Positions 44,701 to 60,300 of a stretch of 64,000 nt of DNA are shown piece after piece. Source of the stretch: Larimichthys crocea (Eukaryota; Chordata; Actinopteri; Sciaenidae); assembly GCF_000972845.2 (NCBI RefSeq), contig NC_040032.1, forward strand, positions 19,888,248 to 19,952,247, in the 5' to 3' direction. Position 1 is the first letter of the stretch. Every line of letters starts with the position of its first letter. Position numbers and translations under genes: made by a program. Under the pieces are notes generated by a model, which was given only the letters and a program-made list of their open reading frames with translations, made no database searches and was not told the DNA's origin.

Positions 44701-47700
44701 TCATTTATCATTTATCATACCTTGATGTCAATGACATCACCTAACACACACCATTTCCTTCAAAGCTGTCAAAAGGGAAATGTTTATTGCAAAAAGAAAT
44801 GTCACTTCAAGCCTCAGCATGCTGACTTGATCCCATCCTCACCATCTGTTTTAAGAGCGTATTAAATTGCTTAGAGGATGAAATGCTGGCGATTGTGAAC
44901 CCCGCCCTGCACACTGCCGTGACACCCATGGCTCAGAGAACAGCTGTTGTTAAACCTCTCCTAAATAGATGCAACCTCGACCCCATAATAACAAACTTGA
45001 ATTAAGTTTAAAATCCTTACATTGTAATTACAATCAGAAAATAATTCAAGCAGCTCATTTCTTGTGTAATCTGTTCGGTATTTTAGAGAAGCATTGCGGA
45101 CATGTCTCAGTCTGGTTTTCATGCTCCGCACAGCACTGAACCAGCTTCAGAACACAAATGGATGACAAGAAAGTGACTTTGATTAGTGTTGATTTTGATC
45201 TAGTTTTATTCTTTTAGTTATTTGATTATTGTTCGTTTTAGTAATTCTCATTGTGTTATACTTTTGTCTTCAAAGCCTTCTTTCTCTCAGTACGTCACAC
45301 TCCATAAAATTAGCTGTGGATGTTCTTTGGTGTCATCTGGCCAAAAAGTAATATCAAACACGGACTACTATTGAATAAACATTAGTAATACTTTTTCATC
45401 CTTACACAAAATGATTTCTCCACATAATGTAATGTAATTTGATGATGAGCATATTCACATTACATGGGGAGCTGAAACATCGATTGACTAAAAATAAATG
45501 TAAATAAACAATTCTGATCATTTCTTAATGATTCAAGTTATTTATACTGCTATTTTCTAATAATTCCTCTTCTTTATGTGAATATTTGCATATTTGCAAT
45601 ATTTTTTGGACTGAGCAGTTTTGGCTCAATAAACTTTGTGAGAAGATAAATCAAAAACATTTTCAACAGACAATACCTAAAATAGTAAAGCACGTCCTAT
45701 TTAATGACCCCATGGTTTTCCTCTAGGACCACACGCAGGGTAGACTTAACGAAGTTGTAGTATGTTGTCATACTTGTCAACTAAATTGCTTTTAAAGGAA
45801 AAATAAAGGGCTGATATTTGCACAATTCACCCCAGGAGATAGCAGCACATTAAACTACATAGCCATTATTTTGCTCAAATGTTCGGCCAATATGATGACT
45901 CACAGCATTTAGGTTCACCATCATTAATGTCCTCATTATGGTCCCTTATACACCTTTATATTAATATAAAATAAAGATTAAATATATTTAATTCCAGCTA
46001 GAAAATCATAATCATGATCCTACAGTTTAATTGCTCTTTTTGAACTTGGTGCATCATCCTTTTCTCCAAGTGCTCGTTAAGACTGAGATAACTTATTTAT
46101 TCTCTGTATGGCTGCTTCATGGTGACACACACAGGCACACACTTGCCCCTCTCTCCCCTGTAATATAAATCAGCTTTCAAATCCATTTTTTCAAGGTCAG
46201 ACAGGTAGTGTGCCATTGTGGACTATATATCGTGAGCTGAACCTGCTTTGCATTCAGTTCATCTGCCACAAACATATGACTCATCATTTAAATTATGGGC
46301 ACCTTGTGTGAACAACGAAGCCTGACACTTTGGATCAGCAGTAGGCCGGAAAAAAGCTTCTGCAAAAGTGTCTATGTGTAATGCTGTAGGAGGGAAAGGA
46401 GGACACTGCACACTTTTGAAGGTCATTGCACTTCCAAAAATGGGGCCTCTCCAGAGCTGACATTAATTAAGGCGCCTGTTTTAGAGACATCAGTGTGAGC
46501 CGCTGCTGGAAAGACTGGTGATTCTTGATTCTTTACAGTCCAGTGTGACAGTTAGGCTACAAATCATGTACCAACAACGGACTGCCACGCTGTAAACTAG
46601 AGAGAAAGTAAAGTTTCACTTTTTCAGAAAGAGATGAAAGAAATGCTGAATGAGAGATTGAGTTACAGAAGCTAGCAGAACAGTGGCTACCTCAGCGCTC
46701 TCTACTCCAAAACAGAAACAAACTTTCAGCCAAATCTAAGCAAAACCTGATAACATTTATTTTCTCAGGCTTGACAAAGCTTATCCAGAGCCACAGAACA
46801 CGTTATACAAATGTTTTCACAAGCAGAACGTGATGTAAAATCCATTGAAGCAGTAATATTGGTTATATAAAATGTGTGTGTGCCTTGCTGAAGCAGGATA
46901 ATGGCTTGTAGCACATGACTAGAGGACTCTAGTTGTAAGTCCTGGTCCTGTCTGTGTGGAGTTTGCATGTTCTCTTCATATTTGCATGGTTTGCTTCTGG
47001 GTACTCTGCCTTCCTCCCACAGCTGTGGTGAACTATGAGACTCTAAAACCTTCATGACTGAGTATATCTCAACCCTGTGATGGACTATCCAGAGTGTTTT
47101 CTGCACTCTCTGAAGTGCATGCCCAGACAGCATTAACACTCCCGTTATAGGAGGCTGAAATGATTGAACACCTTACTGTACAGCACAACTCCATTAAATT
47201 CTTTCAAAGCTGAATGAGCAATATAACTGATGTTATCAATCTGACAGCCCAGGGAGGTTTATTATTATATTTACTATTATATTTATGTGTTAAATAATCT
47301 GATAAGAGTCTACAGCTATGCTGCCTGCTCTGTGAGGCTGTACTTAGGCACAGCAGTGCTTTTTCTAACTAACACTAAACCCAAAGTACAACTAAGTAAT
47401 TGTAACTAATAGTTGGTCCTAAACAACAAAGTTATTACAATTCAAGGTCTGCACCAGAGTTCACAACAATCCATCCAGTTGTCAAGACATATCACAAAAG
47501 AAAAACCCAGCCGACCTTCATGGTGGTGCTAAATAACCAAAATCAATAGGATTCATCCTCTGGGAACATGAATGTTAGTATAAAATTCACAGAAATGCAT
47601 TCAGCCTAAAGTGAAACTCATCGATTGTCATCGTCAGAGTCACGCGACTGTGGATAACCCTAACTCTGAACACATCGAGGCAGAAGTCACACATTAACAA

Positions 47701-50700
47701 CTAGATTTGGAAGTTATCATCTCTTTTGACTATGAAAGTAGCATAATCATAATCAATACAGCAGAACCAGTTGTTGCCTTTTTTTTTTATTCTGCACATA
47801 CTTATTTCTTGTCAAAAACTGGTGCCCCAATTACCCACAACTAGTCTGCCAACAGTTGAGTCAGATTTGGGTGGGTTATGCTAATAGCAGCTAATGTAGC
47901 CTGGAGCCGCTTTGCAGAGATAAGGAGTGGGCTACAGAGGTCTGGTTAGCTCACTTCTTTCTAACTCTCCACCTCCAGATTTTTATTTCCAAACTTTTAG
48001 TCTTCAAACCCAACCAACACACACTGGAGAAATGAAATCACTTGAAGGAGCAGAGGAGTATATGTTAGCTACCTTAGTAATTGATTGGTACTTTTTAGCC
48101 ATGGTGAACTGATGTGAAATCTAATATTTGGCACAATTGAGATGGTTACATTCAATGTACTTCCTTATAGATAATATATATTATACTTAAGACAGTCTTC
48201 TAATATTTAGAGGAAACTAGTTTTATTCTGATGGCTTCATGGCACAAAACAAAGTTCATTGCAGTGGGCAAGGTCACATCAGTTCATACCATGATTGTTT
48301 CGTAGTTGCACAAGTTGGAGGATGGCATGTAAATCCAATACTGCAGGCACAACAATTGCCAGTGGTGGTGGAGGGGTAGTAATCCCAGCGAGACACTCTG
48401 ATTAAGGGATTAATGCTGCAACTAATTTCTAAAGCTGGGATAGCCCAGACCAGAGCTCAGAGACAAAAGAGGAGAGGAAGTTGTATAGATGACTGGACTC
48501 AGAAAAAGCTGCCAAAATATGAAGGATCAGATGGATGAAGTACCAAAAACATGTTGAAGATAAGCACTGGTCAGTCTCACAGTTTCACTACCAGGCCCGT
48601 GTTTTTCTAAGACAAGATGCCTCAAAGTCACAGAAAAACCCTTTAAAGAAAAGCGAAGGCTGACACATCTTCAAACTGCTTCAATTTTCAGAGGTGCTCT
48701 AGAAAGCCATTCAGTTACTTCCCAGAAACCTCGGAGGATGTATATCTCTAGGGGGAACCAGATCTCCTGGCTTCATATTGCTCTGATTAAACAGTGTAAA
48801 GCCAGTAGACAGACAGATGGTAGCGTGAAAAACTAGGACTTTCCATGCAAACGCACTTCATGTGCTGGAGCGTGTGTCAGCTTTCATTTAAAGCATGGCC
48901 TCTGCTCACAGCAGTGCTTTTTCATAAGGAGATGTGGTTGTCACACGAGTGACGGATGTGTCTGATGTTGTTTTACATCCACCGAATGTGATCAGAGCCA
49001 CATCCATTGTCTTTGAAACTAGTTCAGCTCAAAAAGGAGGTCACTTCATTCTGAGACAGTACATGTGGGACTTCAGTGGATGGTCTGATTTGTCTGCTAT
49101 AAAGTGACAAAAACCGTCTAACATTTGCTCACTGCAGATAAAATCCATTTCGAGGTCTGTACTGCAGCTTTATTCAGGATCACTCCTGTGATTCATGCGC
49201 ACAGCACATTCCTCCATGGCATTACAATACCTTGCCATTGAAGCATCTGCTGTGTGTAGTCTAGCCGCGACCTTTGATGTTCTAATTAAAGCAAAAAGGG
49301 GGAACTCAAGAGCCGGCTCCATTAATACAGCTTCTTTCCTTCAGGTTGAAGGCTAATGGGCTTTATTCAATAAATGAAAAGCTTAGGGCGCCCTACTATT
49401 AACCCACAATGTTGGAAACCTTTGTTACACATCATTCCCCTAATTTCCTGTCATGTTTCTACTATGGACTCTCTAGTAAAGGCACAAATGTCCCCAAAAA
49501 AATACTTTAACACCTTTAATACTTTAACTTTACACCATCCTCCTCTCAGTGCAGCCGAAAACAATGAAAACCCTGACCGCTTCCAAACTGCAAATATTGC
49601 CAATTGTTGATTTTTATTTTTTTTTTCCATTTTAACAAGAACTGTTATATAAAGCTAAACGAAATCCATCACGGCCAGCATTCACACACAATCTAATCTG
49701 TAGCACTTTTCTAACTTATTGAGGGTAATTACATCCTCAGACTCTGCCCGCAGGCCTGAAGGGAGAGTTTGAGGCGTGGGGCGACGTCAAGCCGGTAATC
49801 AGCCACGAAAAGCTACTGTCAGACTCTCTGATCCTCCACTGGACAGACAGACAGTCTGCCGGAGCTTTTCACAGAGTAACTAGAGGCACGTTTACAGCCA
49901 TTTGAGAGAGTCACTGTGTACCTGTGTTGTAGCTGAGCTGGTCTCTTAACAAGAGGTTCACGAGTCGTCAGCGAGTCCACGTCATTAAGTTCATGAACAA
50001 ATTAGTTTTCAGATTAGTTTCTATGACCTTACATTTGTTCTTGGTACGTTATTATTATACAGTGGCTCCTTTTTCATTGAAGGCAGATTTTTTTAGCCTT
50101 CTCCCTTTAATAGTGTTAGCTCAGGTCGACCATTTGGATCGGCGGGTCTATTCAGATCACGTCTTTTCCTCCTTAAAAATATATTAATGCACTTGGGGTT
50201 CAAGTAGGGCTTCCACAGACAAAATTAGTATTAGTGTGCCCTTGCGGCTATGCATGCAGAAAGTATCATTTGAGCTTTATTCAGGATTCTCCATTGCATT
50301 GCCATTTTCTCCTCCTTACAAAACTTTCTAAAAGTCACCCTCCTTACACCTTGAGCAGTCTTCACATTAACAACTGCTCCTGAGGGACAAGATGATTTGT
50401 GAATAACTTCACTAATTTGTTCTCCCACACAGGATCATTTGTGGCCACAACAGAAACATAAATAATGACAAAGTAGTCCACAAGTGGGGCAAGATTAATA
50501 TTCCAGGAGGATGTGAGTGATTTTCCTCTGTAACTAAGGCACGTTAGCCGGCTCCAAATTACAAGAAATGCTTCATAAGAGACAACACACTCCCCGGACT
50601 GCTCCTCATAAAACCAAAAATGTAGGACTGGATGTGTTTTCTTTCATTACACGAGCTGTCAGCTATACATAACCTTAATTATAGCACAACAAAATCAACA

Positions 50701-53700
50701 ACTACAACGAGTGTGCTAAAAAAAACAGTACAGTATTTTGGGCTGTGATTATGGGGCAGAAGGACAATGGGAGAATTAAAATCACTATAGAACACACACA
50801 CAATTCAAAAAGCACCATATGTCCCACAGAGAAATAAATCACATAATTTCCATCCATTATTATGTATTTCATCATTAATCAGATTGTTTCTGTCACCAGA
50901 TCTAATGCTGTCTAAGTGCTCCAAATGTATTAATCGCTCATTAACTGATTAAACTGTCTTTATTCTGTACAGATTGCTCTGTGATACTACAAATGAAACG
51001 GTCACTCAATGTGAAAATGCACCAGCTACGTGTGAATACAGCCCCTGGAGTGTAGGAGTGTGTGGGCAGGTGGACATTAACGCTGCTACACGCTCCCATA
51101 TTGGCAGTATTTCCTCTCTCCTGTGCAGCATCCTACTTCTGCTGGATGACCTGAGGGAAGTCCTCATTAATAAAGCTCTTGAGGGGTTTGCTTGTTCCAA
51201 ACAAAGCAGGTTTGACCTTGAATTAAAGGACAGGTGTAATACTGTTTCAGCAGTCACTGAACATTAACATGGTTGATCATCTTCGTAAAATACTGTGTGG
51301 CAAGTTGTGCGGGATATACACGGCTATACTGACTAGACTTAATGTCCGATTAAAAATCACAAAAATCAGCTCTTTTTGTGGTCGAATGCTGCTAACACCT
51401 TGACACCTGGACACCGCATGCATACAGTAACATGGTGACAGAAGAATGAGTACAGCAGCTGTTTCCAATGGTGGAAAAGATCCACATTGATCCATTAAAA
51501 CGTGGGGTACAAGAACAAATCTACCTGTAAGAGGTGATTTTCTGCTGAGATGAGATTTGTCGTCATGTACATGCTGCACTCTACACGTCTACCCCAGCTC
51601 CATCAGTACAACAACATGGTCACTGATGATGTCGCAATTTCACAGCCTGTCGTTTATCCTTTAATAAATCCGTCACCAGCAGCTCCTCTCACACCACCTA
51701 CTCGTCTAATTGTGTCTGTGTGAGTGTGTGTGTACATACTTGAATGTGTCATGTGTGCCGAAGGAAGCCGGATCTACCCCCTAGTTCTTTACAGCTGCGG
51801 GAGACATTTCTGTTTAATGAGGTCTAGAAAGGCTCTCCCTTCAATTACTATTTATCAGAGCTCAGTGCGTGTGTGTGTGCGTGTGTCAAGGGTCATTTAA
51901 CTCCCCCTCTTAGTCTTCTTCAAGTCATCATCTATTCATCAGCAGTCAGTACAAACCGTCAGTGGTGTCAGGCTACTGTGAATTTTCTTTATTCTGGATG
52001 AACAAAATCATGCCTCAGATTTATTGTATTTGTTTTTATTTCAGCTTAATGGAATAAATAATGATGTTATCAGTCTCTTTTTTTTTGGCCTTTTCAGGCT
52101 TTATTTTGGATAGAGACAGCTGAAGAGTGACAGTAATGTGGGGAGAGGGAGAGAGAGAGATGGGGAATGACATGCAGGAAAGAGCCACAGGTCAGATTTA
52201 AACCCTGGGCTGCTGCGTCAAGGACTAAACCTTTGTACATGGGGTTGCTGCTCTACCAACTGAGCTAAACGACACCCCGACGTTATCAGTCTTTTAAGGG
52301 CTGATACTGATTACTAATGTAATGGAACATAATGGCTCACCAAAAGCCAATTGGTTTCTTGGCAATGATCCCCGGTTGGAGTCAAACCAGGCGGCTTAAC
52401 GCTCTACACCACTGGGACACCTGGTGTTTAATGAACTTAAAGGAGCCCTGTGGAGTAATAAACAAACAAAAGTTATGTTTATATTCACCGTTTTCTTAAA
52501 GCATGTGTTGTTCACATACATGTTTGTTGCGAACGGTCTTCTTTTTCACTGCGTTTGTTGGCTAATTGCTACATTTGTCCAATGACAGATTGCTGCTCCA
52601 GCAGTCAAAAATCCACCTTAAGGTACCTTTAAGTCACCTGAAAACTACCTAACAGGAGGCAAGGTCACAGTTACAGCAGGCGATCTGGTCTTATAATAGT
52701 AACACAAGGGTTCTTCTGGCCTCTATTGGCTTAGCAATTACAAAAGTGTATGAAAAGCTGCACAGCTCATTGTTAGCCTAGATGCTATCACAGGGTTTGG
52801 GTTGGGTTGCAAGCCCTAAGTGCCCACTGCTGCCTGCAGACTGAATCATCCCAGGCCGCAATATCCTCTGTGAGAAATTCGGGTTTTGCATAATGTAAAT
52901 GCTTTTACGCTTTTGTCACTGCATCATTATGCAGAGAACGGCACAGGAGGTGTTTTTGCCTCAAAAAACAAAATGAAGGCAAAGGACAACAGAGCAGCAC
53001 GATGTGTTTCATGTACTGGACTCCATGACTGGACAGAGGGCATGGGTAATATATGTAATTGAAGGTAAGGTGTATTGTTGAAAAAACAATATGATCCATT
53101 AAAAAGTAACCAAAGTTCTTTCCTTAGTAACATCCAACAGAATCTAAACCATTGTTGTGGTAATTTTTTACTTCTAAAGACTCATGACAGGAAGAAATTC
53201 AGTCTTAAACAATAAAAACCCATAAGACTTTGCCAGCTAAAAAAGGCCAATTACTTCTAATTGTCCTCTGGGCCTTTTAGAGGTGTTAAGAAAATCTGAA
53301 ATGACTTGAAAGCGAAGCTGGTTTCCAGTTCCTCTAATGGCCACTTGAGGCTGGCTACAGAACGAGCCAATCCCCTTAAGCCCTTATGTTAAAATGTCCA
53401 ACTTCACAGCAGAAATAAACATATTCACAGCCTGGTACAAAAAACTGTTTTGGTCTCTATAGCTAATTTTCTTGTTCACGACAACTGTACTGAGTCTGAT
53501 TTTTTCTTTTAACTCATTTAACTCATATTAGGGTTTAAAGTTACGCAATAACAGTGTAGCTGCTTTGACTGACGGGTAGGTGCCCTTACACGTGACTTGT
53601 TTGAGCACCTAGGCTTCATTTAGCCCACCTCAAGTCCACCAATGGTCCACAAACCACCACAATCTGAGCTTCAAAATGACTCTTCAGAAACCAGTGGGCG

Positions 53701-54329
53701 ACGTCAGATACAATGTCCCTTCTTCATAGTGTCTATGGTTAAAATATAATTGTAAATTTAAGTTTTGTAGATTTTGTATAGAACATTTATTTAAATGGAA
53801 TTTGACCCACTGGATTTCTTTCAAATAAGGTACCACTGCAGTAATGACGGCTTGTCTGCTCCTGCATACTTAAGATTCATCTATATGTCTATACTTGTTT
53901 TACTCGCACAGCAGAATGGTTTAAGTCATACTTAGACATAAACCCTACACACACACACACACCAAACCACAGTGTTCAGGGGGAGTAGACTGCATCCTCT
54001 TCTTTTCAGATGTGACTCCCAGCTGCCTGGAGGAAAACGGATTAAAAACCTAACTGGCGTCATTTTCACACACATACATACACACTCACACATATAAGCT
54101 CCACATCCCCAAACTCGTTCTAGCACACCAAGTGCTTCACCCACCCCCTATTAACACACACTCTCACACAGAGGGGATCTCTCTTCTTGCAGAAGTCTAT
54201 TATTAGCTGTTCAACCCAGAGACAAACTAATGACACGTTGGGATGAATCACCAGAGCTGCTGCCTCCAACTATCATTACACTCAAGGCAAAGCTACAGTA
54301 GACAGCCATGTAGGATGCTGGCCACCACA

Positions 54330-54391
<62 letters not shown>

Positions 54392-57300
54392 CACTCATAC
54401 CTTCAGTCTGCTTCAAGAAGTGCAGCGAAAGTTCTCGTCCATGAACCTCTGAGGCCCACGTGTCTGCAGGTTTTCATTCCAACACTGATTCAACTAACAC
54501 TCCTTTATCTGATGTGCAGGACCCATCGTTTTATTTATATTACCTACTACTACTAACATCACTGCCATGTTTCTTTTTTGGACTTTTTTGGAGTAGTCTT
54601 TTGGTTCCAACCTGTTTTTTTTTATTTTAACATGTAAGGTCCGCAGCTCCACTCAGCTCTATCTTTCAGCTCATTGTTTTGGTTTTACTTACTCCACTGT
54701 TTTGCGTCTGTACTCATCGTCAACATTTCCAGCAGGGATGCATCTATCCGACACTCACCTTGTTCAGTGGATCAGGTATCGGCCAAAGGACTCCATCCCA
54801 TACGTAATACAGATGGTTTGTTTATGTTATTATAAAATCTGCGTTTCCGCTTTCACTTATATCCATTTCTGTCACAGCAAGCTTCTGAATCAGTTTTCAC
54901 CGTTACGGTAATACCATGCCTCATGTTACCTCACGTAAAAATGATCCGGGTGAGCTTTAGGCTGTGAGGCACAAACACTTTACATTTGAGAAGAGTATTT
55001 GTATTTCATAGGTTGTCTTTGTTGCCAGATATTGATAACAAATTGGTATTTGGAGTGAAGTAGTTTCCAGCTGCAGACAGACACAACAAGTGACTAGCAA
55101 CAGAACATAATGGAGCGTTTAGCAGCTAAATGCCGGAGTTGGTAGCGACCAAATCAGAGGTAAAAGGGAAGTGAATACTATACCTCATACTCTGCTGTTT
55201 ATCAATATATTATTAGTGTTGTTATTGGCTTTTTCTGCTTGGTCCAAAGCAGCCAAAATATCTAATAGCATTGATTTGAGTCAAAATCTGCCCTATTTAG
55301 ATGCCTTGGTGGCCTGGGGTTTACAACTTGTCATTTCCCATCATATCTCCCTAATAAAAGGCAAATATATATATATATATATTAAAAGAATGGGCATCTA
55401 ACATTTCTAACATTTCTAATGATACCTAGCTACCTACTTCTTTGTTAGAACAACTTTGATTGACTGTCCTTCTCACTGATTTTCATCATTGCCCAAACTT
55501 AATAAGACAGACATTAAAGGGATAGTTACAACAATATAAACAGTTTGACAATATCTCTTTAAATCATCTCACAGTATTTATTACCATGTGTCCCAACTCT
55601 ACTGAGCGGAAGTACGCAGCTAGATAACACAGAAAATCCAAAGCATCAGCTCTGGTGTTGTCTAAAGCACTGTTATCAAACTGCCAGTCTGACTGAAACA
55701 TGGCTAGCCTGCTGCCTTCTGTATTCACACTGACTACAAAACACCATTATTACTCTGTGCAAGGACGCCTGGGTTGTCGTTACTATGACAACTGATGTAT
55801 ATGATGCAAAGAAATGTCAGAACAGACGTTGTCGCATGTTCACTCTCACTGGAGACTGTGAGGCCAAATGCACAAAGCTTTAGCTGGCAGCGGGCAATGA
55901 TAATGGGAGCATAAGTGATACATTAGATCGAGTATCAGGTCTGAATGAGAGTTGATACATGATCTGTGTTCCTGTAACTCTTGTATCAGGAAAGTGAGTC
56001 TGCAGGACTCCAACCAACAAACACCGCAGCAGCTCATTTTACTAAAACACTTTGAACCAGTCAGCAATGAAATCCGTGAGATCAGATGCTAAAGTAATGG
56101 AAACAAATCCTGCAGGTTCTTCCATGTTAACTGTGAAGTCAGTGTGTTGGTCCGTTCAATATACACATCCAGAGTAAGACATCTCCACCAACTGGCCAGA
56201 CTGAGATGAAATGAGCTGTGAATATTACGTCCTCCAAATTAAACGAGAAAATAACTCATTGGTCCATGCCCTTTTGAAACACAAATACATTTTTAGTTTA
56301 AATACAGTTTTTTTATCTGACGCCACTATCGACAGGATGACATGACTATTTAAAAAAATAAAATAGTTTTCTGATCTCTCTCTGGTATAGTTGGATTAGT
56401 CACAAACAAATTTACTTTAACATCATGGTTTGAGGTCAAATATCTACTTTGTTAAACCTGCAGTAATGATTATTCTATCGTAAGCAAGTTGTGAACACAT
56501 TGGCGTTTGATTGCCTTTAATTTGGCATGGCAAAAAGTTGCTTATTTACAGATCCAGCAGTTTCGGTGCAACATTATCATTCACTTGGACTCTAATTTGT
56601 GTCTGTCCACCTGGTGAATCTAACGTCCCAGATTTCCTCTCTTTTGGCTCTGATCTATACCAACTCCAGAGGGAAGTATCTGGCTCTTCAGCTGCTAAAT
56701 GCTCCATTATGTTCACTGGCTAGTCACTAACTGTGCCTGTCTGCTGTTTGGTGCTGAGCAGGTAGTGTGCAGTGGGTTTTTAGAGCTTTCTCCCTGAAAA
56801 TAGCTGTCCGCTGTTGTTGACAATGATGCTATGAGAGCAGTGAACTAAAATAGTAAAGTTGTGGGCTGGACAGCTACACAATGAGCTGAAACTCGCTACA
56901 AAGTTCTATAAAACTGAGCGGAGCTGCAGATTAGGGTGCTAATTCCCTATTTTATACATTGTTATTTAATACATATTGATTGGAGCTGCTTTAGGGGTAA
57001 TGAAACATTGTAGATTGGGTTAAATAACTACTTTGTTATGGTTTCTGGAGCTTTGTCGTCATGCTTACAATAATAACGGCTTGGTTCAGTAACAATTGCA
57101 GCCATTCTTAACAGAAACCAACGTTGATTGCTGGCTGGAGACGCTGGCTTCTGTGTTTTGACCCACCTATTCACCCTGACCTCTCCACACATCTAACCCT
57201 CTGCAGGCTCTGTAATAATGTCCTACTACTTCCTCTTTTGCTCCCAATGGACAAGAGTCATAATTAATACGACTGTGTCCTTTTTGGCCATTTGCTGAAA

Positions 57301-60300
57301 TGACTGATGACTTTATCTGGGTTTCTGGGACAGTGTGAGATATTCATGTTCCTCAGAAGATGATTCCTTGTGATTTTGGTGAAACTCTGACCTGTCCTGT
57401 AGCATCATATTACAATTACCCGGCACAAAAACTCTATCAGCTGTGTGCAGAAAACAGCCAGAAATGAGTGCCCCTCTTGACCTTGTGAGCAGATGGAAAA
57501 GCTAGCTCCTGGTAGAGTCTCTTAAGATAAACTGCTTGATGGAAAGGGGCCGGAGAGTGATTCATAGACTCCAGCAAGCCAAATATACTGTATAAGATTC
57601 TACTTTGGCCAGAAAGCAGAAACAGAGGGATATTTTACAAAGCAAGTTAGGCGATGAGCTTAAGTTATTTTGGCTAATAACTGTTTCACAAAGCCAGATT
57701 GGATGGACTCCATTTCAAACTCCGGCTTTCAGCCAAAAACTGACATTAGGAATCACACACCGATCTAACTGTTGTTCTTTGGAGAGCGATCCACTGAAAA
57801 ATTACAATGCCCAGTCATCATGTAATCACGTTTTTGCCTTCTTTCAGCTTTGTTCTACTTTAAAAGTCTTGTAGTTGTCATAGAGCCCAGAGAGTTGTTT
57901 TCAGATCCTTTAAGTAAGTGTTAAAGCCACTATCTAAGATTTACCCCATTACAAGTAAAAGTCCTGCATAGAAAGTATTTACTCTGCTAGATTTCCTTTT
58001 TCGTGTTGTTATATGATCTATATTATTATTATTATTAGTGTAGCATCATTATTGTTGATGCATTGACATGTTCACAACCTTCAATTGTAGTAGCTGGTTG
58101 AAGTGAACTCATTTTAACAGCTTTATGTACATAATCTTTAACATATTTTATAAATGGATCACTTGTTTTGCGTGTAAAATCTTCCTGATCTACATATACA
58201 GTAGCAGATATTGAAAAGTGAAAAACGGGTACCTCAAAGTTTGAGTAGTACGATGATTGAGTACTTACATTCTACTGCTGGTAATTTCGCTAAGATCATA
58301 TTGTTCAGCTCTATAATTTATGTGCACAGTGCAGGGAGGCAAAATGGTTGAAATCTTTTGTCACGGTGAGTATTTTCATATCACAGCATTTAGTGAATAC
58401 GGAGAAACAAGTTGTTGATGTTGATTTTTGCCGTTATTAAAATACCTGACAGACCTGTCCAATATGGTAGAAAATATCTATGTCATCTCATGGTACTATC
58501 ATCATATTGTCATCATATCATATCATCATATCTCAAGTGTTCATTCTCTTTGTGTACTAATAAACAACATATAATGTCTGGTAGATGAGCCAGACTAGCG
58601 GTTTCCTGTTTTTAAGAGAAACTAACCACATCCTGGCTTCATACTCCTTACTGAACGTATAAACATTCTTCATTGATATTGATCTTCTCACCACACACTA
58701 AGTAATGTATTCATTAGGATATCCAAAATACTGAACTACTCCTTTAAGCTAAATAATACTCTTGGAAGATGGAAGAACCTCAGTGGAGCATGAAGCCAAA
58801 AAAGTTTGATTTCCAGGCTGAAAGATTTGGCATTTAAAGATATTTTTTTGGCCTTTTTGAGCTTTATTTGGCAGAGGCAGCTTGAAGAGTGATAGGAAAT
58901 GTGGGGAGAGAGAGATGCAGGAAAGAGCCACAGGTTCGATTCGGCACAGCGAGAACTGAGCCTTTGTGCATGGGCGGATGCTCTACCAACTGAGCTAAAC
59001 GACACTCCCTAGCTTCTGGTTTTGCTCTCCAATCATCTGAATGGGGATTCATTCTAGACTCCCCAAATGTTATTGGATCAATGGATCAAGATAGTGAAAC
59101 GAGTCATTTTATGGAGGTTTTTAATGTTTAAAAAGTCCCTTCATTCACAGCGAAAGCACCTGTACATCACGTGACAAAAGCCATTAGTCTCACTGCACAG
59201 TTTGGCAGCTATGTTGTATAGTCAAAATTCAAATCCCAGTGGTCTTCCTGAGGGTTTGGTTGTACATGGCTGTATAATAAGACCTAGATATGGCATCGCC
59301 ACTCACACACATCGCCAGTTTTGCCCAGTCCTCGCTTGCTATATTGCAGCAAAAAATTCCCCTTCGACCCAAAAAAAATTTTATCCACAGAGCACGATTA
59401 CGAAAAACACATCTGTAAAACTGTTGACAGGACACCTCCGAGTGCAAACTATGACTTAGTCTAATATGAATTTATGGATGTTTTATATTTCTAAATCTTT
59501 CCTCGAGCTGATAAAACAAATTTAAAAACCTGTGACATCCTCACAATATAAAGTCAGCACGACTGCGCATATTCAGTGAGAAACATAGCCAGGAAGTAAA
59601 TGCTGGTGCAAACTATTGGTGAGCACTGGATCTTCAGGTCTGCTGTCCTGTTCTATAATACATCCATGACACAGATAAAATGTGAGCACCTCCTCATTTA
59701 AAATGCAACAACTACAGCTCCCATGAGTCTTAGACTCAGGTGTGCTATTTGAAAGTTGTCAGGTGCTAAAAAATATATTTAAACAAAGATATAAATTTAC
59801 AACAAATCAATAAATGTACCAAATCTATCCTGATTCATCCATCAACACTAAACAGACGTGCGTGCGTGCGTGCGTGCTGTCAGCATAGACTTGGAGGGGG
59901 AGGGGAGAGTAAGCTGCGCAATATGTTGAGCGTTGAATCAAGCGTGGACATTGTGACAAAGACAATATGAATGTATAAATCTTATCCAACAGGTCTGAAT
60001 GTGTGTTCACTGCTCTCCAGTGAAAAAAACACCTGACAGGACTACTGGCTCCATGTGATCCATCCTGCCACCAACATATGCTCTCCATCGCTGCTGGAGT
60101 GCACCCTCACCTTCCATTTGAGATGTACATAATGTGCCTGCAGGGTCTGGCCGGTGAGAGTCATTTATTTGCGACATACATACATGCAAGCAGCAGTCCC
60201 CTTGCCACTCAGTGCCCTAGATGAGTCCTTCCAACCCTGTTCTTCCCAGCACAGTTTCTGCACCTATTTTGGATTCAAAACCAGGCCAGACCAGCAGAGC

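Noticed and set aside
58736..59052. Overlapping minus-strand open frames of 60-89 codons
   Set aside because: They read through the SINE copy at 58843-59010 and carry its tRNA-like head.
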